A stretch of DNA of 64,000 nt, from the NCBI RefSeq assembly GCF_003001955.1, contig NZ_PVNH01000010.1, positions 244,893 to 308,892 on the forward strand. The letters are read 5' to 3'. The notes beneath the pieces were generated by a model, which was not told the DNA's origin, searched no databases, and saw nothing but the letters and a program-made list of their open reading frames with translations. Origin of the DNA: Prauserella shujinwangii (lineage in GTDB: Bacteria; Actinomycetota; Actinomycetes; Mycobacteriales; Pseudonocardiaceae). Below, piece after piece: positions 43,681 through 53,283 of the stretch (position 1 is its first letter; every line of letters starts with the position of its first letter). A program made the position numbers and the translations under genes.

Positions 43681-44331
43681 GTGACCATCCGAGTGTTCCT
43701 GGTGGACGACCACGAGATCGTCCGCCGCGGCATCGCCGACCTGCTCGGCGAGGAGGACGACCTGGAGATCGTCGGCGAGGCCTCCACCGTGCGGGAGGCG
43801 CTGGCCCGCGTCCCCGCCGCGGCCCCCGACGTGGCGGTCCTCGACGTGCGGCTGCCCGACGGCAACGGCGTCGAGCTGTGCCGTGACCTGCTGTCCCAGG
43901 TGGAGGGACTGCACTGCCTCATGCTCACCTCGTACGCCGACGACGAGGCGCTGTTCAACGCGATCATGGCGGGCGCCTCGGGCTTCGTGCTCAAGCAGGT
44001 GCTCGGCTCCGACCTCGTCTCCGCGGTCCGCACCGTAGGCCAGGGCGGTTCCCTGCTCGATCCCCGGACCACCGCGGCGCTGATGAACCGCATCCGCAGG
44101 GAGCGGGCCCAGGCGGACCCGGTGGCGGAGCTGTCCGAGCAGGAGCGTGCCGTCTTCGAGCTGATCGGCGAGGGCCTCACCAACCGCGAGATCGCGGAGC
44201 GCCTGTTCCTGGCCGAGAAGACGGTGAAGAACTACGTGTCGCGGCTGTTGGGCAAGCTGGGCATGCAGCGGCGCACGCAGGCCGCGGTGCTCGCGACCGA
44301 ACTGCGCCGCGGCGGCAACCGGACCGAGTAG
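43681..44331 (+). CDS. devR: DevR/DosR-like response regulator
   Basis: Response regulator of 216 residues, the length of mycobacterial DevR (217). Receiver: [17 protein letters not shown], phospho-Asp in [55 protein letters not shown] and [23 protein letters not shown], with the DevR contact residues Lys and Asn (KTVKN) present. GTG 43681. It is convergent with the heme-type DevS-like kinase gene (9-bp gap), its likely partner. Two DosR-like boxes upstream suggest autoregulation. The name is by similarity and context. Confidence 0.92.
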   Translation: MTIRVFLVDDHEIVRRGIADLLGEEDDLEIVGEASTVREALARVPAAAPDVAVLDVRLPDGNGVELCRDLLSQVEGLHCLMLTSYADDEALFNAIMAGASGFVLKQVLGSDLVSAVRTVGQGGSLLDPRTTAALMNRIRRERAQADPVAELSEQERAVFELIGEGLTNREIAERLFLAEKTVKNYVSRLLGKLGMQRRTQAAVLATELRRGGNRTE

Positions 44332-44340
44332 CCCGGACGG

Positions 44341-46113
<1,773 letters not shown>

Positions 46114-46190
46114 TTATCATCGCAGGAAAGCCACGTTGTGTTCCATTCTCGCGGGCGCGACGGCGGTGTGGCCCGGGTCCTCGCCGGAGC

Positions 46191-46940
46191 TCAGTGGCCC
46201 AGCCGCAGCAGCAACTGCGGGCAGCCTTCCAGCCCGACGGCGCGCAGCACCCGCATCCGGTACTCGCGGAACGGGAACGGCCGGGTCTCCGGCTCCGCGG
46301 TCAGCCCGTGCGCCTTCGCGGCGAGCACGGCGTGGTGCGTCCCGGCCCCGGCGAGCAGCTGGTCCCGCCGCCCGTCCGTGCCGGTCAGGACGAGCACGCC
46401 CGGCTCGCCCGACCGCTTGCGCCCCGCGGTCACCGCACCGTCGACGGGAACCAGCCGCACCCCCGGCAGCGAGCCCGCCTGGACGATCTCGGCGACCAGC
46501 TCCGCGGGCAGCTCCGCGGGGTCGGCCGGGTGCCGGTGCCTGCGCGGGTCGAACACGGCGCGGAAGCCCCGCACGCCCACCCGCGCGGGCCTGCCGCGCA
46601 CGCGAGCGGTCACGGTCGCCACGAGGTCCGGGCGCGCGGGGTCGGGGAGCAGGACGAACTCGGGCAGCCAGCCGAGCACCCGGACGGCGACGGTGATGCC
46701 CGCGACGGCGGCGCCGCAGGCGAGGACGCGGTCGCGGCCCGCGCCGTCGTGGTGCCAGCTCGGCGCGGCGAACCGCTCGGACAGCTCGATCCGCTCACCC
46801 CGGATCTCCAGCGTCCACGGGTCACCGACCCCGCAGCGCGGTGACCGCAGCGCCGCCCTGGCGACGACGCACCGCTCGGGCTCGGACCACCGGTGCGCGA
46901 CCGGCAGCCGAGGGGGCACGCTGACGGAGCTAGCGGACAT
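46191..46940 (-). CDS. Degenerate short Acg-like nitroreductase protein
   Basis: Protein of 249 residues, about 80 shorter than its neighbours. The SVHNTQPW hallmark is replaced by RCGVGDPWTLEI, and the middle RRR-S/T-RRPF region and nearby helices are missing, while GRDRVLACGAAVAG and the C-terminal GCPQLLLRLGH remain. It therefore probably does not bind FMN normally. The frame and codon usage are intact, so it may be a diverged subunit rather than a dead gene. Its start overlaps the preceding Acg gene by 11 bp. Confidence 0.75.
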   Translation of the reverse strand: MSASSVSVPPRLPVAHRWSEPERCVVARAALRSPRCGVGDPWTLEIRGERIELSERFAAPSWHHDGAGRDRVLACGAAVAGITVAVRVLGWLPEFVLLPDPARPDLVATVTARVRGRPARVGVRGFRAVFDPRRHRHPADPAELPAELVAEIVQAGSLPGVRLVPVDGAVTAGRKRSGEPGVLVLTGTDGRRDQLLAGAGTHHAVLAAKAHGLTAEPETRPFPFREYRMRVLRAVGLEGCPQLLLRLGH

Positions 46941-47919
46941 CGGACCGCTCCCCCCGCTCCACCCGCGTCACCGACGCCACGGCCCGGCGCGGTGTCGGCG
47001 CACCGGGGTGGCCGTAGCCCAGCCGCAGCACGGTCTGCGGATGATCCCGGCCACCCAGCCGGTCGCGCAGCCGGGCTCGCGCGGAGCCCACCTCGACCGG
47101 CTGGGACAGGAACGAGGCGTTGAGCCCGTCGGCGGTGGCGGTGAGCAGCACGCGCTGCATGGCCTGCCCGGCGCGGACACGGTCCAGCCGCGTGTCGCCC
47201 GCGGTGGTGAGCACGGCCACCAGCGGCTCCCGCTCGAACTCCCGTTCCGTGCCGGACCGCGGACCGCCGTAGTCGCGCAGCGCCAGCAGCCCGCCATCGA
47301 GCGCGCGCGGCCCGCCCGCGGAGCGCGGCACCCCGTCGGGCCGGTCGTCCCCGGGGGTCCAGGCCCGCAGCTCGGCCTGGAACGCGGGGTCCTCGGCCTG
47401 CGCCAGGTCCGCCCGCCGCAGCAATGCGGTCAGGGCGTCGAGCTGCGCGGAATCCACCAGCACGAGCCGGGCCCCCTCCTCGGCGGCGGCCGCGACCAGG
47501 GCGTCCCTGACCCTGCCGGGCACCGGCCGGTCGAGGAACGGCCTGCGGTGGGTGTGCCTGCGCCCGATCGCCGACGCGAGCCGGAGCTCGTGCGGGGAAG
47601 GGGTGCGGTGGCCACCGAGCCGGACCGTGGCCAGCAGCGCGGGCCGGGCGTGGTCGGGTACGAGGTCCACGACGTGCGCGCGCTCGTGGGCGGCGAGCGC
47701 GAGCCGCAGGTTGAGCAGCGCGGCTCCGCAGGCCAGCGTGGCCTCGCGGGCGTCGGGGTCGCAGACACCGAGCACGCGGCTCTCGTCGAGCCACAGCTCG
47801 ATGCGGTCCGGCCCGGTCCGGAACCGCCACGGCTGGGTGTTGTGCGGGGAGGGGGCGCGGATCGCGGCGCGCAGCGCGGCGTCGACGACGCCGGGGATCG
47901 GGGCTGGGTGTCCGGTCAT
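46930..47919 (-). CDS. Acg-family nitroreductase-like FMN protein
   Basis: Protein of 329 residues with the family marks RAPSPHNTQPWRFR (about 20-33), ATLACGAALLNLRLAL, IGRRHTHRRPFLDRPV and QTVLRLGYGHPG. It overlaps the chimeric phosphoketolase gene by 4 nt and the degenerate family member by 11 nt, so three genes (chimera, this gene, short paralogue) form one minus-strand unit under the DosR-like box at 49085. Confidence 0.9.
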   Translation of the reverse strand: MTGHPAPIPGVVDAALRAAIRAPSPHNTQPWRFRTGPDRIELWLDESRVLGVCDPDAREATLACGAALLNLRLALAAHERAHVVDLVPDHARPALLATVRLGGHRTPSPHELRLASAIGRRHTHRRPFLDRPVPGRVRDALVAAAAEEGARLVLVDSAQLDALTALLRRADLAQAEDPAFQAELRAWTPGDDRPDGVPRSAGGPRALDGGLLALRDYGGPRSGTEREFEREPLVAVLTTAGDTRLDRVRAGQAMQRVLLTATADGLNASFLSQPVEVGSARARLRDRLGGRDHPQTVLRLGYGHPGAPTPRRAVASVTRVERGERSDVR

Positions 47920-49025
47920 GCTCGTGCTCCCGTGTGTTCGCCCCGCAGCACACCCTCGGCCTGCCGGGCCAGTTCCAGGTCCTCGGCGCAGCGCACGACG
48001 GCCACGGCGACGGCCGCCCCGCCGGGGCTGACCAGCCGGTCGCCTGCCGCCACGTTGCGCTGCGCGTCCAGCCGCAGCCCGAAGTGGGCCCCCGCGAACA
48101 GCTCCGCCCGCACCGCGGCGTGGTGCTCGGCCACTCCCCCGGTCACCTCGAACACGGCGTCGAGCCGGTGGGAGGCGTGCTCGTCCAGGGCGTACCGGCC
48201 GGGCACGCGGGTGGACTCGTCGGTGCGCGTGCCGGGGGTGGGCACGGGCACCGCGTGGCCGCGCACGTCGGGCAGGCGGAGGTCGCGCTGCGCGTGCCCG
48301 TGGGCGGCGGGCTTGGCGCTCCTCCGCGCCTCGCCGTGGGGATGCCAGTCCCGGATGACGGCGGCGGGCGCGCCGTCGGTGCCGAACAGCTCGGCGGGGC
48401 GGTACGAGCGCGGCCACTCCTCGAGCCGCAGCAGCCGCTGCGGGTCCTGGCGCACGCCGGGATTCGGCACCCGGTGGGAGCGCCAGGTGCCCTCGACCGG
48501 CCTGCCGTCCACTGTGGCCGGACCGGTCCAGCCCTTGGGGGTGCGCAGGACGATCCTCGGGCGTCGCAGGTCGGCGATGCGGTCGAAGCAGTCGTCGAGG
48601 GCGGCGGCGTAGGCCTGGTGCACGGCGGCCGGGTCGTCCCCCTCGACCTCGACGGGTTCCCAGTCGTGCCCGCGCGGCAGCGCGGTGAGGTCCGCGCGGG
48701 GCAGCCGGGACAGCACGGTGCGGTGACCGTGTCCCGGTCCGGCGACGAACAGCACGTTCGCGCCGGTACGCAGGATGACCCGGTTGAGGTGGGCGTAGGT
48801 GAGCGTGATGCCGGGCACCGTGCCCCCGTGGCCGAGCAGCCTCGGTTTGACGTGCTCGGGCGCCAGCGATTCGCGCAGCAGGGAGTTGTCGAGCAGGTAG
48901 ATCTGACCGGCCGACAGGTAGTTCGCCGCCCGCCACCACGCGTCCACCCGCTCCGGCTCGACGGTCGGCGCGGGGTGCGCGGACGGGAACGGCGGGCGGT
49001 GGGCGGCAGGGCTGTCCAGGGTCAT
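47916..49025 (-). CDS. Chimera of internally deleted phosphoketolase and acetate kinase C-terminus
   Basis: Protein of 369 residues. Residues 27-100 match the N-terminus of xylulose-5-P/fructose-6-P phosphoketolase (WWRAANYLSAGQIYLLDN, PRLLGHGGTVPG, VAGPGHG). Residues 102-278 resume far downstream (TVLSRLP, WEPVEVEGDDPAAVHQA, VLRTPKGWTGP, RLEEWPRSYRPAELFG, RLPDVRG). The roughly 130 residues with the thiamine-diphosphate motif GDGEAETG are absent. From about 295 it switches to the end of acetate kinase (GGVAEHHAAVRAELFAG, then AEDLELARQAEGVL). All joins keep frame. A full enzyme has about 800 residues, so catalysis is very unlikely. It could be a decayed xfp-ackA pair or a repurposed protein. 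AGGAG lies 9 nt before the ATG. Confidence 0.85.
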   Translation of the reverse strand: MTLDSPAAHRPPFPSAHPAPTVEPERVDAWWRAANYLSAGQIYLLDNSLLRESLAPEHVKPRLLGHGGTVPGITLTYAHLNRVILRTGANVLFVAGPGHGHRTVLSRLPRADLTALPRGHDWEPVEVEGDDPAAVHQAYAAALDDCFDRIADLRRPRIVLRTPKGWTGPATVDGRPVEGTWRSHRVPNPGVRQDPQRLLRLEEWPRSYRPAELFGTDGAPAAVIRDWHPHGEARRSAKPAAHGHAQRDLRLPDVRGHAVPVPTPGTRTDESTRVPGRYALDEHASHRLDAVFEVTGGVAEHHAAVRAELFAGAHFGLRLDAQRNVAAGDRLVSPGGAAVAVAVVRCAEDLELARQAEGVLRGEHTGARA

Positions 49026-49084
49026 GCCCCCAGGCTCCTGCACACGGCGCCGGTCCGTACAGGAGCGCTCGTCCCCCGCGCGCA

Positions 49085-49098
49085 GGGCCTTTCGTCCC
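49085..49098. promoter_or_regulatory. DosR-like box
   Basis: GGGCCTTTCGTCCC inside CAGGG...CCCTG; on the minus strand GGGACGAAAGGCCC. It is 59 bp upstream of the chimeric gene and 139 bp upstream of the CBS gene. Confidence 0.6.
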
Positions 49099-49236
49099 TG
49101 CGCGCCGGGCCGTGCCCGCGCGGACGCCGACCGACGAGATCAGCCCCGCAGCCCTGGGGGCGGCCAGGGGACACGCGGACGACCGGACGCAGCAGACACC
49201 AAAGCTCAACGAGCTTCCCGGACAAGGAGTGGGGCC

Positions 49237-49599
49237 ATGGCCGACGACAACGGCACGCGACCGGAGCGCACCTTCGTCGTGGGGGCCACGCTGCCCGTGC
49301 TCGACGAGCGAAACAGGCTGGTCGGCCTGGTCACCGAGGCCGACCTGGCCGCGTCGTACTTCTCCTCGCCCGCGCGACGGCCCACGACTCCCGGGGACGG
49401 GGCCATGATGCGGGGGACGCGGACCGTCGCCGATCTCATGCACACGTCCGTCACGACGGTCACCTCGGACAGCTCGATCCCCGACGCCGCCGCCGTCATG
49501 CTCGGCGCGCGGCAACGCTGTGTACCGGTGGTGGACGGCGGCCTGGTCGTGGGCATCGTCAGCTGGCGCGACCTGGTCACGCTGCTGACCAGCCGCTGA
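49237..49599 (+). CDS. CBS-domain protein with truncated first CBS
   Basis: Protein of 120 residues. Residues 12-36 keep only the second half of a CBS motif (LPVLDERNRLVGLVTEADLA); residues 63-118 are a full CBS domain (VADLMHTSVTTVTSDSSIPDA to RCVPVVDGGLVVGIVSWRDL). DosR-regulon Hrp1-type proteins have two full CBS domains, so the N-terminal half-module is unusual. GGAG lies 7 nt before ATG 49237, which rules out a lost upstream start. A dimer might rebuild a ligand site. Confidence 0.82.
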   Translation: MADDNGTRPERTFVVGATLPVLDERNRLVGLVTEADLAASYFSSPARRPTTPGDGAMMRGTRTVADLMHTSVTTVTSDSSIPDAAAVMLGARQRCVPVVDGGLVVGIVSWRDLVTLLTSR

Positions 49600-49612
49600 A
49601 CCCCGAGGTCGC

Positions 49613-50224
49613 TCAGCCCTGTCCTGAGTGGACGGTGGCGCGCACGACACCGGGCACGGACTCGGCCAGCACGGTGGCCACGTGCCGGTCGGTGGGGTCG
49701 TCGCGCTGGTCCACGATGTTCGCGACACCGTCGCGCACGACCACGTCCCAGCGGCCGGCCCCGCCGTAGATCTCCAGCTGGTGCCGGACGTCCCTGGCGA
49801 TCTCCCGGTCGTCCCGGGACAGGGCACGCACGATGTCGCCACGCGTGACGATCCCCGCGAGGCGCCCGCGGTCCACGACGGGCATGGCGCGAAAGCCCGC
49901 GTCGAGCAGCGCGGCGACCACCTCGGCGACGTCGTCCCCGGCGCTCGCGGACACCGCGGGGGCGGACATCACCGCCCCGACCGTGAGCCGGGGCGGCGGC
50001 CGCTCCCCCGGTTCCGCGCGCGCACCGGCCCGGAACCGCGCGTCCCTGGGCACCCGGCCGCGCACGAGGTCGGCCTCGGTGACGATGCCGACCAGCCGCT
50101 CGTCCTCGTCGACCACGGGCAGGGCGGTGAACCCGTGCCGGATCAGCAGTTCGGCGGCGTGTTTGGCGGTCGTGCCAGGGGTGACCGTGACCACCGGGGC
50201 GGTCATGACCTCACGGGCGCGCAT
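49613..50224 (-). CDS. CBS-pair plus BON domain protein
   Basis: Protein of 203 residues: two CBS domains (about 1-60 and 80-138; VMTAPVVTVTPGTTAKHA, GFTALPVVDEDERLVGIVTE, GFRAMPVVDRGRLAGIVTRG) and a C-terminal BON domain (about 140-203; WDVVVRDGVANIVDQ, HVATVLAESVPGVVRATV). CBS pairs bind adenosyl ligands and BON domains bind membranes or phospholipids. ATG 50224 overlaps the end of the USP gene by 14 bp, so the two are co-transcribed. Confidence 0.9.
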   Translation of the reverse strand: MRAREVMTAPVVTVTPGTTAKHAAELLIRHGFTALPVVDEDERLVGIVTEADLVRGRVPRDARFRAGARAEPGERPPPRLTVGAVMSAPAVSASAGDDVAEVVAALLDAGFRAMPVVDRGRLAGIVTRGDIVRALSRDDREIARDVRHQLEIYGGAGRWDVVVRDGVANIVDQRDDPTDRHVATVLAESVPGVVRATVHSGQG

Positions 50225-51128
50225 GCGTCGTGTCTTCGGTGACGCCCAGCGTTTCGGGGCGGACGACGAGCACCGGGCACGCGGCGTGGGTCACCAGCGC
50301 GCGGCTGGTGGATCCGAGCAGCATCCCGGTGAACCCGCCCCGGCCGCGGGAGCCGACCACGACGAGCTGGGCACGTTCGGCGTAGTCGAGCAGGGTGCGG
50401 ACGGGCCGGCCGCGGGTGACCACCCGTTCCACGGGCACGTCGGGGTATTTCTCCTGCCAGCCGGCCAGCTGCTCGGCGAGGGTCAGCCGTTCCTCCTCGT
50501 CGACCCGCGCCGGGTCGGCGGCGAGCGGGTACGCCTGCAGGGTGGTGTCGAAGGCGGCGTCGCTCCAGGTGTGCACCGCGATCAGCGGCGCCCCGCGGAG
50601 GGAGGCCTCCTCGTAGGCGAGCTCCACGGCGGCGGAGCTGGCCTCGGAGCCGTCGACGCCGACCACGACGGGCCCGTCCTGCGGTGGCGGGTCGTCGAGG
50701 CGCTGCGCCCTGACGACCGCGACCGGGCAGTGCCCGTGCGCGGCCAGCGCGACGGCGACCGAGCCGACCAGCATGCCGGTGAACCCGCCCAGGCCGCGGG
50801 AGCCGAGCACGATCAGGTGCGCCTCCCGCGACTCGTGCAGCAGTGCGGGTACGGCCTCCGCCTCGACGAGCTCGGTTTCGACGCGGGCGCGGGGCTCCGC
50901 GCGTTCGGCGGCCTCCTTGGCCTCGCGCAGCCAGTCGCGGCCCTGGGTGCGCAGTCCCTCGCGCAGTTCCTGCACGGACACCAGGAAGCCGGGGTAGCCG
51001 CGCGTGGGCACGACATAGGCGTGCACGAGCCGGAGCACCTCGTTTCTCCTGCCCGCTTCCGCCGCGGCCCAGGCCGCGGCGTGTACCCCGGAGGCGGACC
51101 CGTCCACGCCCGCAACGATCGTGCCCAT
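50211..51128 (-). CDS. Tandem universal stress protein
   Basis: Protein of 305 residues with two USP domains (about 1-145 and 155-300). Both keep the ATP-binding G2xG9xG(S/T) motif: GSRGLGGFTGMLVGSVAVAL and GSRGRGGFTGMLLGSTSRAL. Each domain begins with a V(A/G)GVDGS strand. This is the architecture of Rv2623, Rv2005c and similar DosR-regulon proteins that slow growth by binding ATP. AGGAG lies before ATG 51128. A DosR-like box lies 93 bp upstream. Confidence 0.93.
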   Translation of the reverse strand: MGTIVAGVDGSASGVHAAAWAAAEAGRRNEVLRLVHAYVVPTRGYPGFLVSVQELREGLRTQGRDWLREAKEAAERAEPRARVETELVEAEAVPALLHESREAHLIVLGSRGLGGFTGMLVGSVAVALAAHGHCPVAVVRAQRLDDPPPQDGPVVVGVDGSEASSAAVELAYEEASLRGAPLIAVHTWSDAAFDTTLQAYPLAADPARVDEEERLTLAEQLAGWQEKYPDVPVERVVTRGRPVRTLLDYAERAQLVVVGSRGRGGFTGMLLGSTSRALVTHAACPVLVVRPETLGVTEDTTHARP

Positions 51129-51220
51129 CACATTCTCCTTTTCCGGCCACCGTGTCATCGCTGGTTCGAGCTTCCCCGGTGGGACGGCGGCGGGGCGAGA
51201 GCCGACCGGCCCCGCGCCGT

Positions 51221-51234
51221 GGGTCCTTCGTCCC
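51221..51234. promoter_or_regulatory. DosR-like box
   Basis: GGGTCCTTCGTCCC; on the minus strand GGGACGAAGGACCC. It lies 93 bp upstream of the USP gene at 51128. Confidence 0.55.
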
Positions 51235-51271
51235 GCAACGTTCCCGGCACCGGCTCCGGTGAAACGCGCGC

Positions 51272-52177
51272 TCAGCCGGCGCCGGGGCGGACGATCAGCA
51301 GTGGGCAGGGCGCCGAGTGCACGAGCGCGTTGCTGGTGGAGCCGAGGAGGAGTCCGCTGAAGCCGCCCCGCCCGCGGCTGCCGACCACGAGCAGCTGCGC
51401 GTGCTCGGCCTCGTGGAGCAGGCTGCGCACGGGGCGGTCCCTGGTCACGATGCGGTCGACCGGCACGTCCGGGTAGCGCTCGCGCCAGCCGGCGAGGCGT
51501 TCGGCGAGGACCACCTGCTCGGCCGTCTCGATCTCGGCCCAGGGCAGCTCTCCCGGGGAGAATCCGGCGGAGGCGGACAACGCCGCGTCGCTCCATGCGT
51601 GCACGGCGACGAGCCGGGTGCGGCGCAGCGCGGCCTCCTCGAAGGCGGCGCCGAGCGCGGCGGCGCTGAGCGGAGAGCCGTCCACACCGACGACGACCGG
51701 GCCCTCGCGCGGCGGCTCGGCGCCGGGCGTACGGCCGCGGACGACCGTGACCGGGCAGGGAGCGTGCGCGACGAGGGCCACGGCCACGGAACCGACGAAC
51801 GTGCCGGTGAGCTCACCGAGCCCGCGGGTGCCGAGCACGAGCAGGCGGGCTTCGCGCGCCCGCTCCCGCAGGACCGGGATCGGCCCGCCGATGTGGAACT
51901 CGGTCCGGATCTCCAGCGTGGCCGTCTCTCCCCCGGCCTGCTTCGCGGTCTCGGCGGCCTCGGCGAGACGGCGGCGGCCCTCGGTTTCCAGGTCGACGAA
52001 GAACCGGTCGGGGATGCCCACACCCGCTCCGTAGGGTGCCGGGCCGGGCAGCGTGGCCACCAGCAGCAGCGGCGCGTGCCTGCGGGCGGCGGCGAGGGCG
52101 GCCCACGCGGTGGCGCGCAGTGCCGAGTCCGAGCCGTCCACTCCCACCAGGATCGGGGCGTTGCCGGTCGTGGTCAT
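51272..52177 (-). CDS. Tandem universal stress protein
   Basis: Protein of 301 residues with two USP domains. ATP loops: GTRGLGELTGTFVGSVAVAL and GSRGRGGFSGLLLGSTSNAL. The first domain carries Thr for Ser after GxxG and an acidic Glu in the loop, a mild deviation. AGGAGG precedes ATG 52177. It stands alone as a unit, with two DosR-like elements in the 190-bp divergent gap to a truncated nitroreductase gene. Confidence 0.92.
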   Translation of the reverse strand: MTTTGNAPILVGVDGSDSALRATAWAALAAARRHAPLLLVATLPGPAPYGAGVGIPDRFFVDLETEGRRRLAEAAETAKQAGGETATLEIRTEFHIGGPIPVLRERAREARLLVLGTRGLGELTGTFVGSVAVALVAHAPCPVTVVRGRTPGAEPPREGPVVVGVDGSPLSAAALGAAFEEAALRRTRLVAVHAWSDAALSASAGFSPGELPWAEIETAEQVVLAERLAGWRERYPDVPVDRIVTRDRPVRSLLHEAEHAQLLVVGSRGRGGFSGLLLGSTSNALVHSAPCPLLIVRPGAG

Positions 52178-52235
52178 GTCGTCCTCCTGTCGTCGTCCCG
52201 CCCTCCATGCTCGGCCGGGCGGTGCCCCGGGACGT

Positions 52236-52249
52236 GGGCCGAAAGGCCT
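52236..52249. promoter_or_regulatory. DosR-like box pair region
   Basis: GGGCCGAAAGGCCT, 59 bp upstream of the USP gene. A second weaker element, GCCCTTTTCGTCC, follows at 52268-52280 and faces the truncated nitroreductase gene. Confidence 0.5.
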
Positions 52250-52366
52250 TGCGGGCCGGTACCTCCAGCCCTTTTCGTCCAGTGTGGCGCGGCCGGAGGG
52301 TGGGGGCGACGGCAAGACCCGGCGAGGGGCGATCCCCTGAGGCGCGGACTTCCCGACGACGACACC

Positions 52367-52723
52367 GTGCACACAGCGCTGGCGCTGGCGATAAGGGCCC
52401 CGTCGGTGCACAACTCCCAGCCGTGGCGGTGGCGGGTCGGCGACCGGACCGCGCACCTGGACGCGGAGCAGAGCCTGCGCCTGCCGAGCACCGACCCGGA
52501 CGGCCGTGACCTGCTGCTCAGCTGCGGAGCGGCCCTGCATCACCTGCGGATCGGGTTCGCCGCACTCGGCTGGCGGGCCACCGTGCACCGGCTGCCCAAC
52601 CCGGCCGAGCCGGACCACCTGGCGGCCGTGGAGCTGGTGCGGCACGAGCCGACGATCGGCGAGATCGCCCTCGCCGCCGCGATCCCGCGCCGGCGCACCG
52701 ACCGGCGGCGGTACAGCTCGTGA
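52367..52723 (+). pseudogene. Truncated Acg-family nitroreductase
   Basis: An open frame of 118 residues that matches only the first third of the Acg family: LALAIRAPSVHNSQPWRWRV, DLLLSCGAALHHLRIGFAAL and AIPRRRTDRRRYSS, where it ends at a stop. Paralogues in this window are about 330 residues. No continuation is found in any frame of the next 560 bp, which holds repeats, so the 3' two thirds have been lost. GTG 52367 lacks a clear Shine-Dalgarno. A short expressed peptide cannot be excluded. Confidence 0.78.
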
Positions 52724-53214
52724 CAGGTGCCTCGCTCGCGGCTCGCCGCGCCGGTCCGGCGAGAGACGAGCCCGGCCGCGAGTTCAGCGACCGGTGCCGG
52801 AAAGCTGCCGCGGGACTTTCGTTCGGTCGCGGTTGGGGTGGCGCGCGCATCCGGGTCGTCGGCGAGAGCTGTGCCCAGGCGGGCGGGTCCGCACCCGGTC
52901 CCGCGAGTGCCGCGGACCGGCGGAGAGCGCGGTGATTCCAGTGGGCGAGTGCCGCCTCGCTGGCGGCGGGAGCTGTGCTCGGGCAGGCAGGTGCCGTGGA
53001 CTGAGCGAGTGCCGTGTTTGGCTGCGGGAATGCCGCGTGGCGATTCCGCGCCATGCACTGTGTCCGCGACCTGCGCACGTGTGCCTGCGTCGTGCGATGC
53101 GGACACGCGTGCACAGATCGCGGACACGGGTGCGCCGCCGGCGATCACGATGGTCACGTTGCCACGGGATCACGCGGTCGGCGTCCCCCGCGAGGGGAGA
53201 GTGGCGGGAACAGG
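52724..53214. other. Gene-free stretch with repeat units
   Basis: No frame here shows protein-like conservation. Units of the GCGAGTGCCG family occur at 52902-52913, 52945-52956 and 53005-53016. A 10-bp inverted repeat, GTGTCCGCGA (53060-53069) and TCGCGGACAC (53118-53127), brackets a third copy of GCGGACAC at 53099-53106. The stretch looks like scar sequence between the truncated nitroreductase and the DGAT gene. Confidence 0.6.
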
Positions 53215-53228
53215 GAGGCATTCGTCCC
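53215..53228. promoter_or_regulatory. Candidate DosR-like box
   Basis: GAGGCATTCGTCCC; on the minus strand GGGACGAATGCCTC. It is 55 bp upstream of the DGAT gene. The GGGAC half is perfect, the other half weaker. Confidence 0.45.
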
Positions 53229-53283
53229 CTGGACAACTTACCGTTCGGCGAAAACCCTCGGAACACGACGGCGAAGGGGGAGC

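Noticed and set aside
46930..49842. A 970-codon minus-strand frame covering the Acg gene
   Set aside because: Only the part from 47919 onward is the Acg protein. The upstream part is the wrong frame of the chimeric phosphoketolase gene, which has clear family matches.
52268..52280. GCCCTTTTCGTCC as a full DosR-like box
   Set aside because: It has a five-base centre and uneven halves; mentioned only as a weak neighbour of the 52236 element.
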